NCBI RefSeq assembly: GCF_937129525.1 | Contig: NZ_CAKZNK010000096.1 | Coordinates: 21,700 to 85,699, forward strand | Length of the DNA: 64,000 bases | Direction: 5' to 3' | Source of the DNA: an uncultured Chloroflexus sp. | GTDB taxonomy: Bacteria > Chloroflexota > Chloroflexia > Chloroflexales > Chloroflexaceae | Shown: positions 17,675 through 27,230 of the stretch, in pieces | Position numbering within the stretch: the stretch's first letter is position 1 | Layout: each line of letters begins with the position of its first letter | Position numbers and translations under genes: made by a program | The notes under the pieces: generated by a model | The model's input: the letters and a program-made list of their open reading frames with translations, nothing else | The model's database searches: none | What the model was told of the DNA's origin: nothing

Positions 17675-18739
17675 TTAGTCATCAACTGGAATGAATTCAT
17701 TGACACTCACCACCGAATGCACAAATGCGGCGATTAACCGGATAGCGTGATCCACATCGCTCAATTCGATCATTTCATTCGGTGAATGCATATAGCGATT
17801 GGGGATCGAAATCACCGCGCTGGCCACGCCTCCGCGCGCGTGGTGAATGGCGTCAGCATCGGTGCCGGTATAGCGTGGAGAAATCTGCACACTGTAAGGA
17901 ATCGCCTCGCGTTCAGCCAGTTCGACCAGGCGGCGGAAGACGCGCCCGCTATTAGCCGAACCGCGTGAGAGCACCGGGCCACCGCCAAGTTTCACTGTAT
18001 TCCACTGGCGCTGATCGGAATCAGGGTGATCAGTCGCGAAGGTGACATCAACCACAATCGCTACCTGCGGATCGAAACTGAAGGCAGCGGTTGTAGCTCC
18101 GCCAAAGGTAATCTCTTCCTGGGTTGTAGCCACTGCCGCAACACAGGCGTTTGGTCGATGCTGACTAAGCAAGCGCAATGCCTCTAGCACGGTGAATGCG
18201 CCGATGCGATTGTCAATCGAACGGCTGACGATCCGGTGGCCGCGCAATTCATAGACGGGAGCGTCGATTACACCCACATCGCCGACCTGAACCAGCTCGA
18301 CGGCTTCGGCGCGACTCGACACGCCAATGTCGATCCACATTTGTTCGATTTTGGTCACCTGGTTGCGCTCGTCGGGTTTGAGCAGATGGATGGGCTTTTT
18401 GCCGATCACCCCAATGACTTCGCCATGTCGCCCAAGCAGACGCACCCGTTGCCCGATCAATACCTGCGCGTCCCAGCCGCCAATTGGGCTGAAGAAGAGA
18501 AAGCCATTGTCATCGATGTGACTGATCATCAGCCCGATTTCGTCAATGTGGCCGGCAAGCAAAATGCGAGGGCCGCTACCTTCCAGCACGGCAAAACTGT
18601 TGCCGAGCACGTCGCTATAGACCTGGTCGGCAAACGCGCGCGCCTCGGCGCGCCAAACCCGCGCCGCCTGATCTTCGTCGCCTGATGGTCCCGGCGCAGC
18701 CAGCAGACGTTTCAGAAACGCAATTTGATCATCGTGCAT
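17675..18739 (-). CDS. M42 family metallo-aminopeptidase
   Basis: 354 residues. Metal-site segments LAGHIDEIGLM, RSIDNRIGAF, QEEITFGGA and VDVTFATDHPD correspond to the His, bridging Asp, catalytic Glu pair and second-metal Asp of M42 enzymes, and the final His falls in YMHSPNEMIELSD. The family forms large tetrahedral aminopeptidase particles that trim peptides in the cytoplasm. Monocistronic, divergent from the small metallopeptidase gene at 18956. Confidence 0.9.
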   Translation of the reverse strand: MHDDQIAFLKRLLAAPGPSGDEDQAARVWRAEARAFADQVYSDVLGNSFAVLEGSGPRILLAGHIDEIGLMISHIDDNGFLFFSPIGGWDAQVLIGQRVRLLGRHGEVIGVIGKKPIHLLKPDERNQVTKIEQMWIDIGVSSRAEAVELVQVGDVGVIDAPVYELRGHRIVSRSIDNRIGAFTVLEALRLLSQHRPNACVAAVATTQEEITFGGATTAAFSFDPQVAIVVDVTFATDHPDSDQRQWNTVKLGGGPVLSRGSANSGRVFRRLVELAEREAIPYSVQISPRYTGTDADAIHHARGGVASAVISIPNRYMHSPNEMIELSDVDHAIRLIAAFVHSVVSVNEFIPVDD

Positions 18740-18889
18740 GATTCTTGATCCTTACCTTGTATCAGTGCGACAGCGGTGTCGCCTCTGGCACTCCGTATTT
18801 TAGTATATCCCAAGACAGATGTTGTCTGTTTTGGAAAGCTTCGATCAGAATAATATGCGCTTTTGACCGTATTCTGTCGGATAAAATGC

Positions 18890-18919
18890 TTGACGCCGTT
18901 CAAATCTGCCCCTTATAAT
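18890..18919 (+). promoter_or_regulatory. Promoter of the zincin-like gene
   Basis: TTGACG (18890-18895) and TATAAT (18914-18919) are spaced by 18 nt. The transcript should begin near 18926. This rules out the upstream in-frame start at 18863 and favours ATG 18956 for the following gene. Confidence 0.75.
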
Positions 18920-18955
18920 GAAGCAGACATTATGCGGTACGCAAGCATAACAAAG

Positions 18956-19321
18956 ATGAAAAAGCCGGAATTTGCCGATCTGGTTGCTGAAGTGCTTGAA
19001 AGTCTGCCCCCTGCCTTTGCCCGTTATCTCGAGACGGTTGAGGTGCTGATTGCGCCGCGCCCCAGTCGAGAACAGCGCCGCGCGCTTGGCTTGCGACCGT
19101 GGCAGACCATTTACGGGCTATACGAGGGCATCCCGATCACCGAGCAGCATAGTGGTGATATAGTCTCCCCGGCGACTATCACCATCTTCCAGGAGCCGCT
19201 CGAACGCGATTTTCGCACTACGACGGCGCTGCGCGAGCAGGTGCGCCGCACCGTATTGCACGAGATTGCCCACCATTTCGGCATTAGCGATGAACGGTTG
19301 CGCGATTTGAATGCCTATTAG
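18956..19321 (+). CDS. Small zincin-like metallopeptidase family protein
   Basis: 121 residues from ATG 18956 (ATG 18932 is possible but would leave a leader of only a few bases). The C-terminal HEIAHHFGISDERL (residues 102-115) matches the minimal zinc motif HExxHHFGxxxxxL of the PF06262-type family. GLYEGIPITEQ in the middle is also typical. No activity has been established for most members; the family often sits near actinobacterial or Chloroflexota housekeeping genes. The GH18 gene follows 25 bp downstream on the same strand. Confidence 0.85.
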   Translation: MKKPEFADLVAEVLESLPPAFARYLETVEVLIAPRPSREQRRALGLRPWQTIYGLYEGIPITEQHSGDIVSPATITIFQEPLERDFRTTTALREQVRRTVLHEIAHHFGISDERLRDLNAY

Positions 19322-19346
19322 CGGTTCAATCGCGACTGTTTGTTGA

Positions 19347-20606
19347 GTGAGGGAGCGCGTGCGGATTAGTGCGATCATCACCGGAGTCATCTATATCGGG
19401 GCGCTGGCTGTAGCTGCCCTGCTACTCTGGCAGACACTTCAGATGTCGAGTGCATTGATCTCACTCACCACCAGGGTTCCTGCAACCGCTACAGTCGCAG
19501 CGCCTACCGCCACTGCGGCGCCCTTGTTGATATTGCCTACTCCGGTTCCGCCTACTCCGGCGCCAACCGTAGCGCCGCCACCGACAGAGTTGGTGGGCTA
19601 TCATCCGAAGAGTGGACGCTATATCGCAGTTTGGTTGCCGCCAGTCTTCGAGGGTGAAGCTCGCGAGTCGTTTTTCGCCAATGTTGACATTATCGATGAC
19701 ATCAGTCCATTCTGGTACACGACTGATGCCAGTGGCCGGCTTTACGGACGACGCGATGATGAGTTGGTGCGCATTGCCCACGATAACAATGTTCGTATCA
19801 TTCCTTCTATTCACAATGTGGGCAATCCAGGCGCTGTTGTGCCGGTGTTAACGAACCCCCAGTTGCGCGCGCGTCACATTCAAAATATTGTAGATGAGGT
19901 TTTGGCTCGCGGATACGATGGTATCGACATTGACTACGAATCGTTAGCGCCGTCGGTGCGTGATGATTTTACCGCCTTTATCATCGAGCTGTCCGCTGCG
20001 CTGCGCGCGCACAATAAGTTGCTTACGGTTGCTGTGCATGCTAAAGATCGCGATGATGGCGGGTTGGGTGCGTTTCAAGACTGGCGAGCCATCGGGACCC
20101 ATGTGGATCAATTGCGTATCATGACCTACGATTACCACTGGCGTGGATCGGGGCCAGGGCCGGTTGCGCCGGCCTACTGGATCGAAGCGGTAGCCGGTTA
20201 TGCCCGCGAGGTGGTTGATCCGGCGAAAGTCTTGATCGGTGTTCATTTTTACGGTTACGATTGGCCTCCTGAAGGTAACGCCACCGCGCGCCCATGGCGA
20301 ATTATCGAAGAGATTATCAACGAGTACCAGCCAACAGTGAGTTTTATCGAGCGCAATGCTCGTGGTCGGGTCGGTGAGAGCACGTTTACCTATCGCACCA
20401 GCGCCGGCACGCGCACGGTCTGGTTTATGACCGATACCGGTCTGGCCGACAAGATTGCAACCGTGCAGAAGCTCGATCTGGCCGGGATTGCGATCTGGCA
20501 ATTAGGGTATGAGCGACCTGAATACTGGCAGACGGTGCGGGCCAATTTAGTGCAGGATTCGACGTTGATTCAACGGGCGTTGAATGCATTGTTACCGGAA
20601 CATTGA
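19347..20606 (+). CDS. Membrane-anchored GH18 family glycosidase-like protein
   Basis: 419 residues. An N-terminal signal-anchor helix (about residues 8-30) is followed by a Pro/Thr/Ala-rich linker and a GH18 TIM barrel. The catalytic motif DGxDxDxE is present as YDGIDIDYESL, followed by barrel strands with MTYDYHW and the late WFMTDTGLADKI and GIAIWQLGYE, as in YaaH/SleL-type peptidoglycan or chitin glucosaminidases. It would act outside the membrane on cell-wall or sheath glycans. GTG 19359 is an alternative start because GAGGGAG lies just before it. Confidence 0.85.
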   Translation: MRERVRISAIITGVIYIGALAVAALLLWQTLQMSSALISLTTRVPATATVAAPTATAAPLLILPTPVPPTPAPTVAPPPTELVGYHPKSGRYIAVWLPPVFEGEARESFFANVDIIDDISPFWYTTDASGRLYGRRDDELVRIAHDNNVRIIPSIHNVGNPGAVVPVLTNPQLRARHIQNIVDEVLARGYDGIDIDYESLAPSVRDDFTAFIIELSAALRAHNKLLTVAVHAKDRDDGGLGAFQDWRAIGTHVDQLRIMTYDYHWRGSGPGPVAPAYWIEAVAGYAREVVDPAKVLIGVHFYGYDWPPEGNATARPWRIIEEIINEYQPTVSFIERNARGRVGESTFTYRTSAGTRTVWFMTDTGLADKIATVQKLDLAGIAIWQLGYERPEYWQTVRANLVQDSTLIQRALNALLPEH

Positions 20607-20670
20607 GGGGTGACGCGCGGCGATGTGTCGGTGTCAACAACTCGATCCAGAGTGTCGCTGAGCTGATATT

Positions 20671-21735
20671 ATGACGACCACTGCAAGCGAACGCGGAGTG
20701 CAGGCTAATCCAACTGAAGCGCGCGATCTGGTCGAACGCGGCATTGCCGCAGCGCGCGGTGGCCAACGTCGCGTGGCGGCAGGCCTGCTGGCCCGCGCGT
20801 TGAAGCTTGATCCCCGTGATGAACGCGCCTGGTTGTGGTTAAGCGGTGTAGTGGATGATCCGGCCCAGCGCATGTTTTGTTTGCAGGCCGTGTTGCGGAT
20901 CAATCCCAATAATCCGCATGCTCGTCGCGGACTGGCTATGCTCGAGCGGCAGGGTGCGGTGGCAGCGCAACCGGTTGCCAACCTCGAGCAGCCGGTCGCA
21001 GAATCGGTTGCCGAAACACCATCAACACCTGCGAACACTACCGTAGCGGGGGCAACGCCGGCCCATGACTGGTGGTTTCGCTGGCGCTGGCAGCGGCAGG
21101 AAACGTCGCGCGCGCGGGTAGTGCTCTGGTTCTTGCCGATTGTGTTGTTGACCGTCGCGTTGTTCTTGCATCAGAGTGTGAGCGCGGCGCGCGAGCAGGC
21201 GCTGGCTGCGCTGACCACGGCGCAAACGCAAGAGCTGCTCGTCGAACCATTGGTGACTCTGTTGGCTACCCCAACGCCTGTTCCGGCACTCGAAGCTGAG
21301 CCACTGGCCGTTGTCGAGAGTCTCACCGTCTCGTATCTCACCGCTATCGATGCGATCCGTGCTGATTTGCGCGCGGCAACAGCTACGTATCGTCAAGAGA
21401 CCAGTCAGCCTGGCGGCGCTTCGATTAATCATGTTGCGGCTACGCAACGGCTGCGCGCGAACGTAGCGCAGGCTCTGGCTAACCTTGGCGAACTGCGCGC
21501 GCCGGGTGTGCTGTTGCCGGCTCATGAAGATTATCGGCAGGGTCTCGAACTGGAACTGGCCGGCCTTGACGCAATTCTCGACTTTTATAGCACCTATGAT
21601 GTTGCCCATGCCAATCGCGCTGCGCTTCGTTTTCAGGAAGCGCGCGCTTTTATCGAGCGCGCGCAGACCAGCTTTCAGGTTCAACGTCAGCTTCTGGGAG
21701 AGATGAGCCTGATAAGTGCGTATACCATTCGTTAA
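20671..21735 (+). CDS. TPR-containing membrane protein of unknown function
   Basis: 354 residues. The N-terminal ~95 residues form two to three TPR-like helix pairs (RGQRRVAAGLLARALKLDPRDERAWLWL, split here: GGQRRVAAGLLARALKL then DPRDERAWLWLSG). A Pro/Ala/Glu linker, one membrane helix (about residues 150-170) and an extracytoplasmic helical domain follow. The arrangement suggests a scaffold in the membrane. Function not recognised. Confidence 0.7.
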   Translation: MTTTASERGVQANPTEARDLVERGIAAARGGQRRVAAGLLARALKLDPRDERAWLWLSGVVDDPAQRMFCLQAVLRINPNNPHARRGLAMLERQGAVAAQPVANLEQPVAESVAETPSTPANTTVAGATPAHDWWFRWRWQRQETSRARVVLWFLPIVLLTVALFLHQSVSAAREQALAALTTAQTQELLVEPLVTLLATPTPVPALEAEPLAVVESLTVSYLTAIDAIRADLRAATATYRQETSQPGGASINHVAATQRLRANVAQALANLGELRAPGVLLPAHEDYRQGLELELAGLDAILDFYSTYDVAHANRAALRFQEARAFIERAQTSFQVQRQLLGEMSLISAYTIR

Positions 21736-21785
21736 ACACCCTGTACAACTACCGTGCGCGAAGGCGCGGCACTTGGTGAAATGAA

Positions 21786-21819
21786 CCGCGTCTATGTGGC
21801 ACAAGTCCCACAGACGCGG
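21786..21819. terminator. Hairpin between convergent genes
   Basis: CCGCGTCT (21786-21793) and AGACGCGG (21812-21819) form an 8-bp stem that can be extended by GTGG/CCAC pairing. It lies between the TPR membrane protein and the convergent carboxypeptidase gene. Confidence 0.45.
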
Positions 21820-21853
21820 CCCAATCCCCTCCCTCGTTGCTGTGCCACTCAGT

Positions 21854-23374
21854 CTACAGCGCTACTCCATAGATAGCCGAATACTTTTGGCGCAGATAGG
21901 TGAGGTATGGTTCGATCTGTAACGGCCCGCCAGCCGCCCGCTCGATCAGTTCGTTTGGCGTAAATACGCTGCCATGGCGATAAATGTGTTCGCGCAACCA
22001 ACCGTGCAACGTGGCAAATTCTCCTTCGCGGATCTCATCATCGATAACGGGATGCGCAGCGCGCGCTGCGGCCAGAAATTGCGCGCTGAGAATGTTGCCC
22101 AGGGTATATCCCTGAAATGCGCCGCCGATCAGGCCGCCAAACCAGTGGACATCTTGCAACACACCGTCGCGATAGTCCGGCACGGTGACCCCCAGATCCT
22201 CGGCGTAGCGGGCATTCCACGCTTCAGGCAGTTCGCGCAACTGGAGACTACCTTCAAGCAAGGCCAGCTCCAGATCAAACCGGATCATCACGTGAAGATT
22301 GTAAGTTACTTCATCGGCGTCGGTGCGAATCAATGAGGGTTGCACACGGTTGATGGCGCGGTAGAATTCATCAAGCGATACTTTCCCCAATTGTTGCGGA
22401 AAGGTCTCTTGCAATTCCGGGTAAAAGCGTTCCCAGAAAGGCAATGAGCGACCGATCAGATTTTCCCACAAGCGGGATTGACTTTCATGTACGCCGGCAG
22501 AGACGCCGCCACAGAGTGGGGTGCCCTCAAAGGCGGGATCTACCCCCTGCTCGTACATGGCATGCCCCGACTCGTGCAGGGTGCTGAAGAGACCATCTGC
22601 CAGATCGTGTTCGTTGATCCGGGTGGTGATCCGCACATCACCTACCGAGAATTTGGTGGCAAACGGATGATGGGTCAGATCCTGGCGACCGCGCTCGAAG
22701 TCGTAGCCGAAGCGGCGGATGATCGACTCGCCAAACGCAAGCTGATCCTGGCGCGGGTAATATTTGCGCAGGCATGAGTCATCAATCGGCGGTTGGGCGA
22801 CGATGGCGCGAATGATAGGGGTCAGGCCGGCGCGCAGGCGGGCAAAGAGATCGCGAATCTTCGCTGCGCGCATGCCATAGTCGCTGAAGTCGATCAACGG
22901 ATCGGCGGGATGTTCGTAACCGGGAAAGCAGTCGGCTACCCGGCGACTCAACTCCAGCGTGCGTTCAAGATAGGGCAGCATCGTCGCAAAATCATTCGCC
23001 GGACGGGCCTGCGTCCAGGCGTGATAACTGGCTGCCGTATGCGCAGCAATCTCGCCGGCCAGCTCAACCGGAATGCGAGTCATTCGTTCGTAATCGCGAT
23101 GCGCAACCCGGATCAGCGCAGCGTCCGGGTGCTCGTAGGGTAGCTGTTCAGCGTAGGGCAATAGCTCTTTCAGCAGGCGACCCAGTTCGGGATCGGTGCT
23201 GCGGGCATGGGCGAGCCGCGAGAGTGTTGCCAGTTGGCGAGCGCGCGCTGCTGCGCCGCCGGGAGGCATATAGGTGCTCTGATCCCAGTTAAGCACGGCT
23301 GCGGCGCTGTTCAGATCGTCAATCTCTTGCAGCCGGGCGCGAAGTTCCTGGAGACGGGTTTCCATTATTGTCAC
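21854..23374 (-). CDS. M32 family carboxypeptidase (Taq-type)
   Basis: 506 residues, the usual M32 size. The zinc site HESGHAMYEQG is intact, with the preceding TTRINEHDLADGLFS and the later glutamate region (PLCGGVSAGVHESQSRLWEN) conserved. DQSTYMPPGGAAARA near residue 30 is a family hallmark. M32 enzymes are metal-dependent carboxypeptidases with broad specificity acting in the cytoplasm. An ATG at 23365 is an equally plausible start. Confidence 0.92.
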   Translation of the reverse strand: MTIMETRLQELRARLQEIDDLNSAAAVLNWDQSTYMPPGGAAARARQLATLSRLAHARSTDPELGRLLKELLPYAEQLPYEHPDAALIRVAHRDYERMTRIPVELAGEIAAHTAASYHAWTQARPANDFATMLPYLERTLELSRRVADCFPGYEHPADPLIDFSDYGMRAAKIRDLFARLRAGLTPIIRAIVAQPPIDDSCLRKYYPRQDQLAFGESIIRRFGYDFERGRQDLTHHPFATKFSVGDVRITTRINEHDLADGLFSTLHESGHAMYEQGVDPAFEGTPLCGGVSAGVHESQSRLWENLIGRSLPFWERFYPELQETFPQQLGKVSLDEFYRAINRVQPSLIRTDADEVTYNLHVMIRFDLELALLEGSLQLRELPEAWNARYAEDLGVTVPDYRDGVLQDVHWFGGLIGGAFQGYTLGNILSAQFLAAARAAHPVIDDEIREGEFATLHGWLREHIYRHGSVFTPNELIERAAGGPLQIEPYLTYLRQKYSAIYGVAL

Positions 23375-23496
23375 TCACTTTCTCTCTGCGCAAACCACTT
23401 CTGTGTGGATGCTATTGCTGTCAGTTTAGCCTAAACGTTGATGAGCCTGAGGTCACATCACTACGCGCGTCGCGATGTACTCGCGATGATACCGGT

Positions 23497-24687
23497 TTAG
23501 CTCCGCTGCCGCCAGGCGAGCAACCGCTGTTCGGCAGCGCGCAGAGTTTCGTCGCGTTTGGCAAAGCAAAATCGGGCCAATAGTGGCAGATCATGCCGGC
23601 GAGCGTAAAAAACTGAGGGTGGAATTGCCGCCACGCCGACTTCCCGGGTGAGATAACGGCAGAACGCAACATCGTCGCGAAAGCCGGTAGCGGTAATGTC
23701 GGCCATCAGGAAATAGCTGCCTTCAGTCGGTAACACCGGCAAACCAACGCTAGACAGAATCTCTTCTAAGAGCCGATAACGCGCCGTGTACTCGGCGCGA
23801 AATTGCCGGTAATACCCGTTGTGAAGCGCGCCTTCGAGCGCCGCAGCAGCGGCAAACTGCAACGGTGTGGCGGTAGCGAAGGTGATCCACTGGTGGGCAG
23901 CGCGCAGGGCATCATTCAGGTGGGCCGGACCGACTGCATACCCGATCTTCCAACCGGTCAGGCTAAAGGTCTTCCCAATGCTATTGATTGTCAGCGCGCG
24001 TTCCCACATGCCGGGCAACGTCGCGATAGGAATATGCTCAGCGCCGGCAAACACAAGCTGATCGTAGACCTCATCAGCAACGACGATCACGTCATAGGTT
24101 TGACAGAGATCGGCAATCTGTTCCAGTTCGGCGCGGCGAAAGACCTTTCCGGTTGGGTTGTGCGGCGTGTTCAGTATCAGCAGGCGAGTGCGTGGCGAGA
24201 AGGCTGCCTGCAATTCTGCCGGATCGAACCACCAGCCGGCGTGATTGGCTGTCGGCGGATGGAGACGCACAAAGCGAGGAACGCCGCCGGCCATAGTCAC
24301 ATCGGGCAGATAGGCATCGTAGAACGGCTCGAACAGGATCACCTCATCGCCGGGATCAACCAATGCCTGCACGGCGCCGAAGAGCGCTTCGGTTGCGCCA
24401 CTGGTCACAGTGACTTCACGCTGTGGATCAATTGTTCGCCAGCCTTGCGCCTGCCAGGTGGCCGCGATTGCTTCGCGCAAACGGGGAACGCCAATGTAAG
24501 GCGCATACTGGTTAGCGTCAGCGGCAATAGCTTCAGCGGCAGCCTGCTTGACCCACTCCGGTCCGGCGAAATCAGGGAATCCCTGACCCAGATTGACTGC
24601 GCCGCACTGCACGGCGAGGGCGCTAATTTCGGCAAAGATGGTGGTGCCAAAGTGACGAACGCGCTCGGCGCTGTGTGGTGTGGTCAT
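23497..24687 (-). CDS. PLP-dependent class I aminotransferase
   Basis: 396 residues. NTPHNPTGKVF, VVADEVYDQLVF and the lysine site SIGKTFSLTGWKIGYAVGP are the landmarks of fold-type I aminotransferases of the kynurenine/methionine branch; LGQGFPDFAGPEWV near the N-terminus fits that branch. It transfers amino groups between an amino acid and a 2-oxo acid. Same strand as the M32 gene, with 122 bp between them, so co-transcription is uncertain. Substrate not determined. Confidence 0.88.
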   Translation of the reverse strand: MTTPHSAERVRHFGTTIFAEISALAVQCGAVNLGQGFPDFAGPEWVKQAAAEAIAADANQYAPYIGVPRLREAIAATWQAQGWRTIDPQREVTVTSGATEALFGAVQALVDPGDEVILFEPFYDAYLPDVTMAGGVPRFVRLHPPTANHAGWWFDPAELQAAFSPRTRLLILNTPHNPTGKVFRRAELEQIADLCQTYDVIVVADEVYDQLVFAGAEHIPIATLPGMWERALTINSIGKTFSLTGWKIGYAVGPAHLNDALRAAHQWITFATATPLQFAAAAALEGALHNGYYRQFRAEYTARYRLLEEILSSVGLPVLPTEGSYFLMADITATGFRDDVAFCRYLTREVGVAAIPPSVFYARRHDLPLLARFCFAKRDETLRAAEQRLLAWRQRS

Positions 24688-24819
24688 CGCGAACCTCTAA
24701 TGTCTGGCTGAAGAACCGGCTTTTGTTATGGTACCACAGACTGCTGCAACTTTGGCGCTGGTCACGGCGTCATACCGGCAGTAAATGTGGCACGTCTATC
24801 GCACCTGAGGAGGCAATCA

Positions 24820-25212
24820 ATGTCATTCCAACACGATCAGGCTCGTTTGATCGGTTTCTTGCTCATCGCGCTCGGTATCGTTGCGCTCTTCAAGTTATGG
24901 TGGCTGGTTCCGATTGCGTTGCTGGTCGGTGGCGGTATTGCCATCTACCGCCGCCAGCGCGACCTTGGTCGCACCGCCGAGGCAGTGCAGGCGTTGCTGT
25001 GGGGGGTAGGGCTGGCATTGCTCTCGCTGTTCAATCTGGTCTGGCCGGGCATTTTAGTCCTTGGTGGCATCAGCCTGTTAATGATCGGGCGTGAAGCGGT
25101 TGTTGAGCAGCGCATGTGGGCATTAATTGGGCAGGTGTTAAACTGGAATCGCCGCCCCACAACGCCACCGGCAAGCAACAAAGTCCAGATCGTCGAGCGC
25201 GACAACGAATAG
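24820..25212 (+). CDS. Small membrane protein of unknown function
   Basis: 130 residues. GAGGAGG at 24807-24813 lies 6 nt before ATG 24820, which fixes the start and excludes the upstream ATG at 24787. Four hydrophobic stretches make up helices around residues 10-25, 26-42, 58-75 and 76-92, followed by a basic, polar cytoplasmic tail. The N-terminal pattern resembles cell-wall stress-sensor membrane domains such as LiaF/PspC-type proteins, but no certain assignment is possible. Confidence 0.65.
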   Translation: MSFQHDQARLIGFLLIALGIVALFKLWWLVPIALLVGGGIAIYRRQRDLGRTAEAVQALLWGVGLALLSLFNLVWPGILVLGGISLLMIGREAVVEQRMWALIGQVLNWNRRPTTPPASNKVQIVERDNE

Positions 25213-25220
25213 CTCAGGCG

Positions 25221-25249
25221 GCAGGCGTTATCGATCCGGTAACGCCTGC
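25221..25249. terminator. Bidirectional terminator between convergent genes
   Basis: GCAGGCGTTA (25221-25230) and TAACGCCTGC (25240-25249) form a perfect 10-bp stem with a 9-nt loop, 8 bp from each stop codon, followed on the plus strand by TCTGTTTCTAC. Confidence 0.7.
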
Positions 25250-25256
25250 TCTGTTT

Positions 25257-26063
25257 CTACGGTAGCGACCCCAACAGGCGAGCCAGCCAGACTCTCACTG
25301 CCGCTCGCGCCGCTTCGGCAGTGGGTGATCCATCGGTGTAAATTGCTCCCGACTGCACAGTGGCGATTGTCTCCTGGAAATCTTGAAATGCCGTCACTCC
25401 GGCCAGCCGATCAGGACGATCTGGGCCACCGGCCAGGTCGATCAGCGCTTCTGGACGGTTAGAAAAGACGATATGATGCTCAATCAGGCTCACGGCGCGC
25501 AACGGGCCGGTGGTGTCGCTGACAAAGATAGTCGTCTCTCCCACTCGTTGTTCGGTGAAGGTCTCGCCGCGATTGCGACGAACGGCAAGATGCTTTTCCA
25601 GAAACATGCGGGCCTGAGGATCGTTGCGCGAGGCGAGGAAGACCATCACTTCGCCGTTTGTGATCAGGTCAGCGGCGACATCGCTGGTCACAGGCGTGAA
25701 ATCGCGCACCACTACCGCAATGTTGCTGCCGATCCAGGTAATCACATCGCTGTCGAGCTTCACCCCCAGCAATGAGGCCACATTCGTCGCTGCATCGGCT
25801 GGCAATGGCAAACCAAAGATTTCGTTTAAGGCTCGTTCGATCCGCGGCTGCTCAGGCACATCGCTCAGCGTAGGCGCGAGACTGGCGTATAGCTGGACAT
25901 CAGCCGGCAACAATTCCGCCGGCGTTGGCCCGCGTTGGACAGTGGTAAACCAGTAAATGAAGATCGCGCCGACCAGGGCAGCAAACAGGGTGATTGCCAG
26001 CCCTCCGGCAAAGGCGTAACCCAGACCTCTTTCACGGGGCATGGTTGAAGTATGAATCATCAT
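25257..26063 (-). CDS. DUF3352-like membrane-anchored protein
   Basis: 268 residues with one N-terminal membrane helix (about residues 18-42) and an extracytoplasmic domain starting PAELLPADVQLYASLAP, the typical opening of DUF3352 proteins. The middle (VVRDFTPVTSD...EVMVFLASRNDPQARMF) and ALIDLAG also fit. No enzymatic residues are evident. Convergent with the small membrane protein and divergent from the molybdopterin-binding gene. Confidence 0.65.
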   Translation of the reverse strand: MMIHTSTMPRERGLGYAFAGGLAITLFAALVGAIFIYWFTTVQRGPTPAELLPADVQLYASLAPTLSDVPEQPRIERALNEIFGLPLPADAATNVASLLGVKLDSDVITWIGSNIAVVVRDFTPVTSDVAADLITNGEVMVFLASRNDPQARMFLEKHLAVRRNRGETFTEQRVGETTIFVSDTTGPLRAVSLIEHHIVFSNRPEALIDLAGGPDRPDRLAGVTAFQDFQETIATVQSGAIYTDGSPTAEAARAAVRVWLARLLGSLP

Positions 26064-26153
26064 TTTATCAATTGACTAGCCACTTTTCCTATCAGCATGG
26101 TACCATACTTTACAGTGACAGCCGAACTGAAGGGTAGTGATAGGCATGCTGGT

Positions 26154-27176
26154 ATGCGGATCGAAACCTTACCGCCGGTAGCGGCGGTTGGGCATATTCT
26201 CTGCCACAATCTGGCCGATGCGCAGGGACGTAAAGCCTTTAGCAAAGGTCGGCGATTACAGACTGAAGATCTGGCGCGGTTAGCCGAGCTAGGCATCGCG
26301 GCGGTGCGAGTGGCCGTGCTGGCGCCGGATGATGTCCACGAAGACGAAGCGGCAGTGCGTTTAGCGCAAATCGTGGCCGGTCCGGGGGTGGCAATCGGCG
26401 AGCCGCATGCCGGTAGGGTCAATCTGCGCGCTACTGTTGATGGCCTGCTTTTGATTGACGCTGAGGGATTGTTGTCGATCAATTTAATTGATGGGCTGAC
26501 CGTCGCCACTCTGCCTTCTTACACCCTGGTTACTGCCGGTCAAATGCTGGCAACGATCAAGATTATTCCGTTTGCAGTCCCGGCAGCCGATCTATCGCAG
26601 GCCGCAACGACTAGCTCCGGCGGAGTTATGCGGGTCACAATGTTAACGCGGCAGCGGATCGGCGTGGCGTTGGTCAGCAGCCTGGCTGGGCGAGCGCGAG
26701 TTGCGCGCGTGATGTTACCCGCTATCAGCGGACGGATCGCCGATCTAGGCGCAACTATGGTGGCGCAGCGCGAAGTATTGCCCGACGAAGCCGAAGTTGC
26801 TGCCGGCCTGGTAGAGCTGATCGAGTCAGGGGCCGATCTGATCATTGCTGCTGGCGAAACCTCGGTCGTTGATCGTGACGATGTCATTCCGCGCGCTGTG
26901 CGGAGACTTGGCGGTGAAATCGCTCATTACGGCGCGCCGGTGGAGCCGGGGAATCTGTTGTTACTTGCATACTTGCCCGGCGCAGATGGAGATATACCGG
27001 TCATCGGCGCGCCTGGCTGTGTGCGATCGCGCGACCAAAACATTGTTGACCTGATTCTTCCGCGTCTGATGGCTGGTGAACGGTTGGGGCGACGGGAAAT
27101 TGCCGCGCTTGGACTGGGGGGATTGCTCGGTGCAGTGCGACAGGAAGCGAGGAGCCATCGAGATAACCGGGCTTGA
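26154..27176 (+). CDS. Molybdopterin-binding (MoCF_biosynth-like) protein
   Basis: 340 residues from ATG 26154 (the frame is open to 26097). The N-terminal half resembles the linker region of MobA-MoeA type proteins (VGHILCHNLADAQGRKAFSKG). The C-terminal half carries a MoeA/MogA-like molybdopterin-binding fold: ADLIIAAGETSVVDRDDVIP, then HYGAPVEPGNLLLLAYL and the VIGAPGCVRS loop. Stand-alone forms act in molybdenum cofactor assembly or in maturation of molybdo-enzymes. No other molybdenum genes are in the window, so a partner elsewhere is expected. Confidence 0.75.
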   Translation: MRIETLPPVAAVGHILCHNLADAQGRKAFSKGRRLQTEDLARLAELGIAAVRVAVLAPDDVHEDEAAVRLAQIVAGPGVAIGEPHAGRVNLRATVDGLLLIDAEGLLSINLIDGLTVATLPSYTLVTAGQMLATIKIIPFAVPAADLSQAATTSSGGVMRVTMLTRQRIGVALVSSLAGRARVARVMLPAISGRIADLGATMVAQREVLPDEAEVAAGLVELIESGADLIIAAGETSVVDRDDVIPRAVRRLGGEIAHYGAPVEPGNLLLLAYLPGADGDIPVIGAPGCVRSRDQNIVDLILPRLMAGERLGRREIAALGLGGLLGAVRQEARSHRDNRA

Positions 27177-27230
27177 AAGAAGAATAAGAACGATTGGCAC
27201 AAGACATGATACTGAAGGGGGAAGGCGGCA

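Noticed and set aside
18896..18912. GTTCAAATC resembling a tRNA T-arm
   Set aside because: It is the spacer of the TTGACG/TATAAT promoter; no acceptor or anticodon stem surrounds it.
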